The translations under genes and the position numbers were made by a program. Shown one piece after another: positions 63,961 through 64,000 of a stretch of DNA of 64,000 bases (positions within the stretch are counted from its first letter, which is position 1; each line of letters starts with the position of its first letter). The stretch covers positions 496,001-560,000 of the forward strand of contig JAHDYR010000012.1 of assembly GCA_019828565.1 (NCBI GenBank), in the 5' to 3' direction. Under the pieces are notes generated by a model, which saw only the letters and a program-made list of their open reading frames with translations, was not told the origin of the DNA and searched no databases. The stretch comes from Carpediemonas membranifera. Taxonomy: Eukaryota > Fornicata.

Positions 63961-64000
63961 TCTTCTCTTCGTTATATCCCAATAATGGACATATAACAGA

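Overview
The window looks like nuclear DNA of a microbial eukaryote that I cannot name. The evidence is non-LTR retrotransposons with a restriction-like endonuclease, a DIRS-like tyrosine-recombinase retrotransposon, Ty3/gypsy elements with chromodomains, and, in the gene-bearing right end, predicted GT-AG introns of only 26-32 nt. UAA, UAG and UGA all appear to act as stops. No rRNA, tRNA, CRISPR or bacterial operon signal was seen.

Positions 1-52257 are a head-to-tail array of twelve copies of two related non-LTR families, here called A and B. All have their ORF on the minus strand (5' end to the right, 3' end to the left). Each encodes one ~1070-residue protein: a family-specific N-terminus, a reverse transcriptase (catalytic YQDD), a Cys/His knuckle and a C-terminal PD-(D/E)xK-type endonuclease of the R2-like class. 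Order from the left: A1, A2, A3/B3 chimera, (DIRS insertion), B4, A5, B6, A7, B8, A9, B10, A11, B12. From B4 on the families alternate strictly. A full A unit is 3456 bp and a full B unit about 3445 bp. Every junction has the same 48-bp GC-rich motif (S), a 140-bp family-specific 3' UTR on one side, and on the other one of two 5' leaders (alpha or beta) that tracks the upstream neighbour's family, not the element's own. The first ~64 bp of both families are the same although the rest of the ORFs has diverged. No copy is fully intact; most lesions are one-base indels in homopolymers, so some may be sequence errors.

The array is interrupted by a DIRS-like element (10644-14320), exactly at a leader/S boundary; by a gypsy chromovirus G1 (20141-24177, plus strand, identical 90-bp LTRs, 4-bp target duplication) in A5; and by a gypsy chromovirus G2 (35766-41711, minus strand, 122-bp LTRs, 4-bp target duplication) in A9. 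G2 carries an extra antisense ORF. Positions 52258-52758 are an unidentified insert with a TTTC tail. Positions 52759-54992 hold parts of a third chromovirus, G3, arranged around one shared LTR. All three LTR elements have a perfect 10-bp palindrome directly after the 5' LTR where a tRNA primer site is expected.

Positions 55.0-64.0 kb are compact and gene-bearing with many perfect inverted repeats: an unknown 199-residue protein, a small protein with an integrase-like N-terminus (26-nt intron), a HEPN-like/Cys-cluster protein (introns of 26 and 28 nt), a SET-domain protein (32-nt intron), an acidic protein, and a 651-residue acidic coiled-coil protein with an OTU-like C-terminus (29-nt intron). 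The last two are each followed by a near-identical 132-bp cassette with a 27-bp palindrome. Whether this segment is host DNA or an integrated viral or mobile region cannot be settled from sequence alone.
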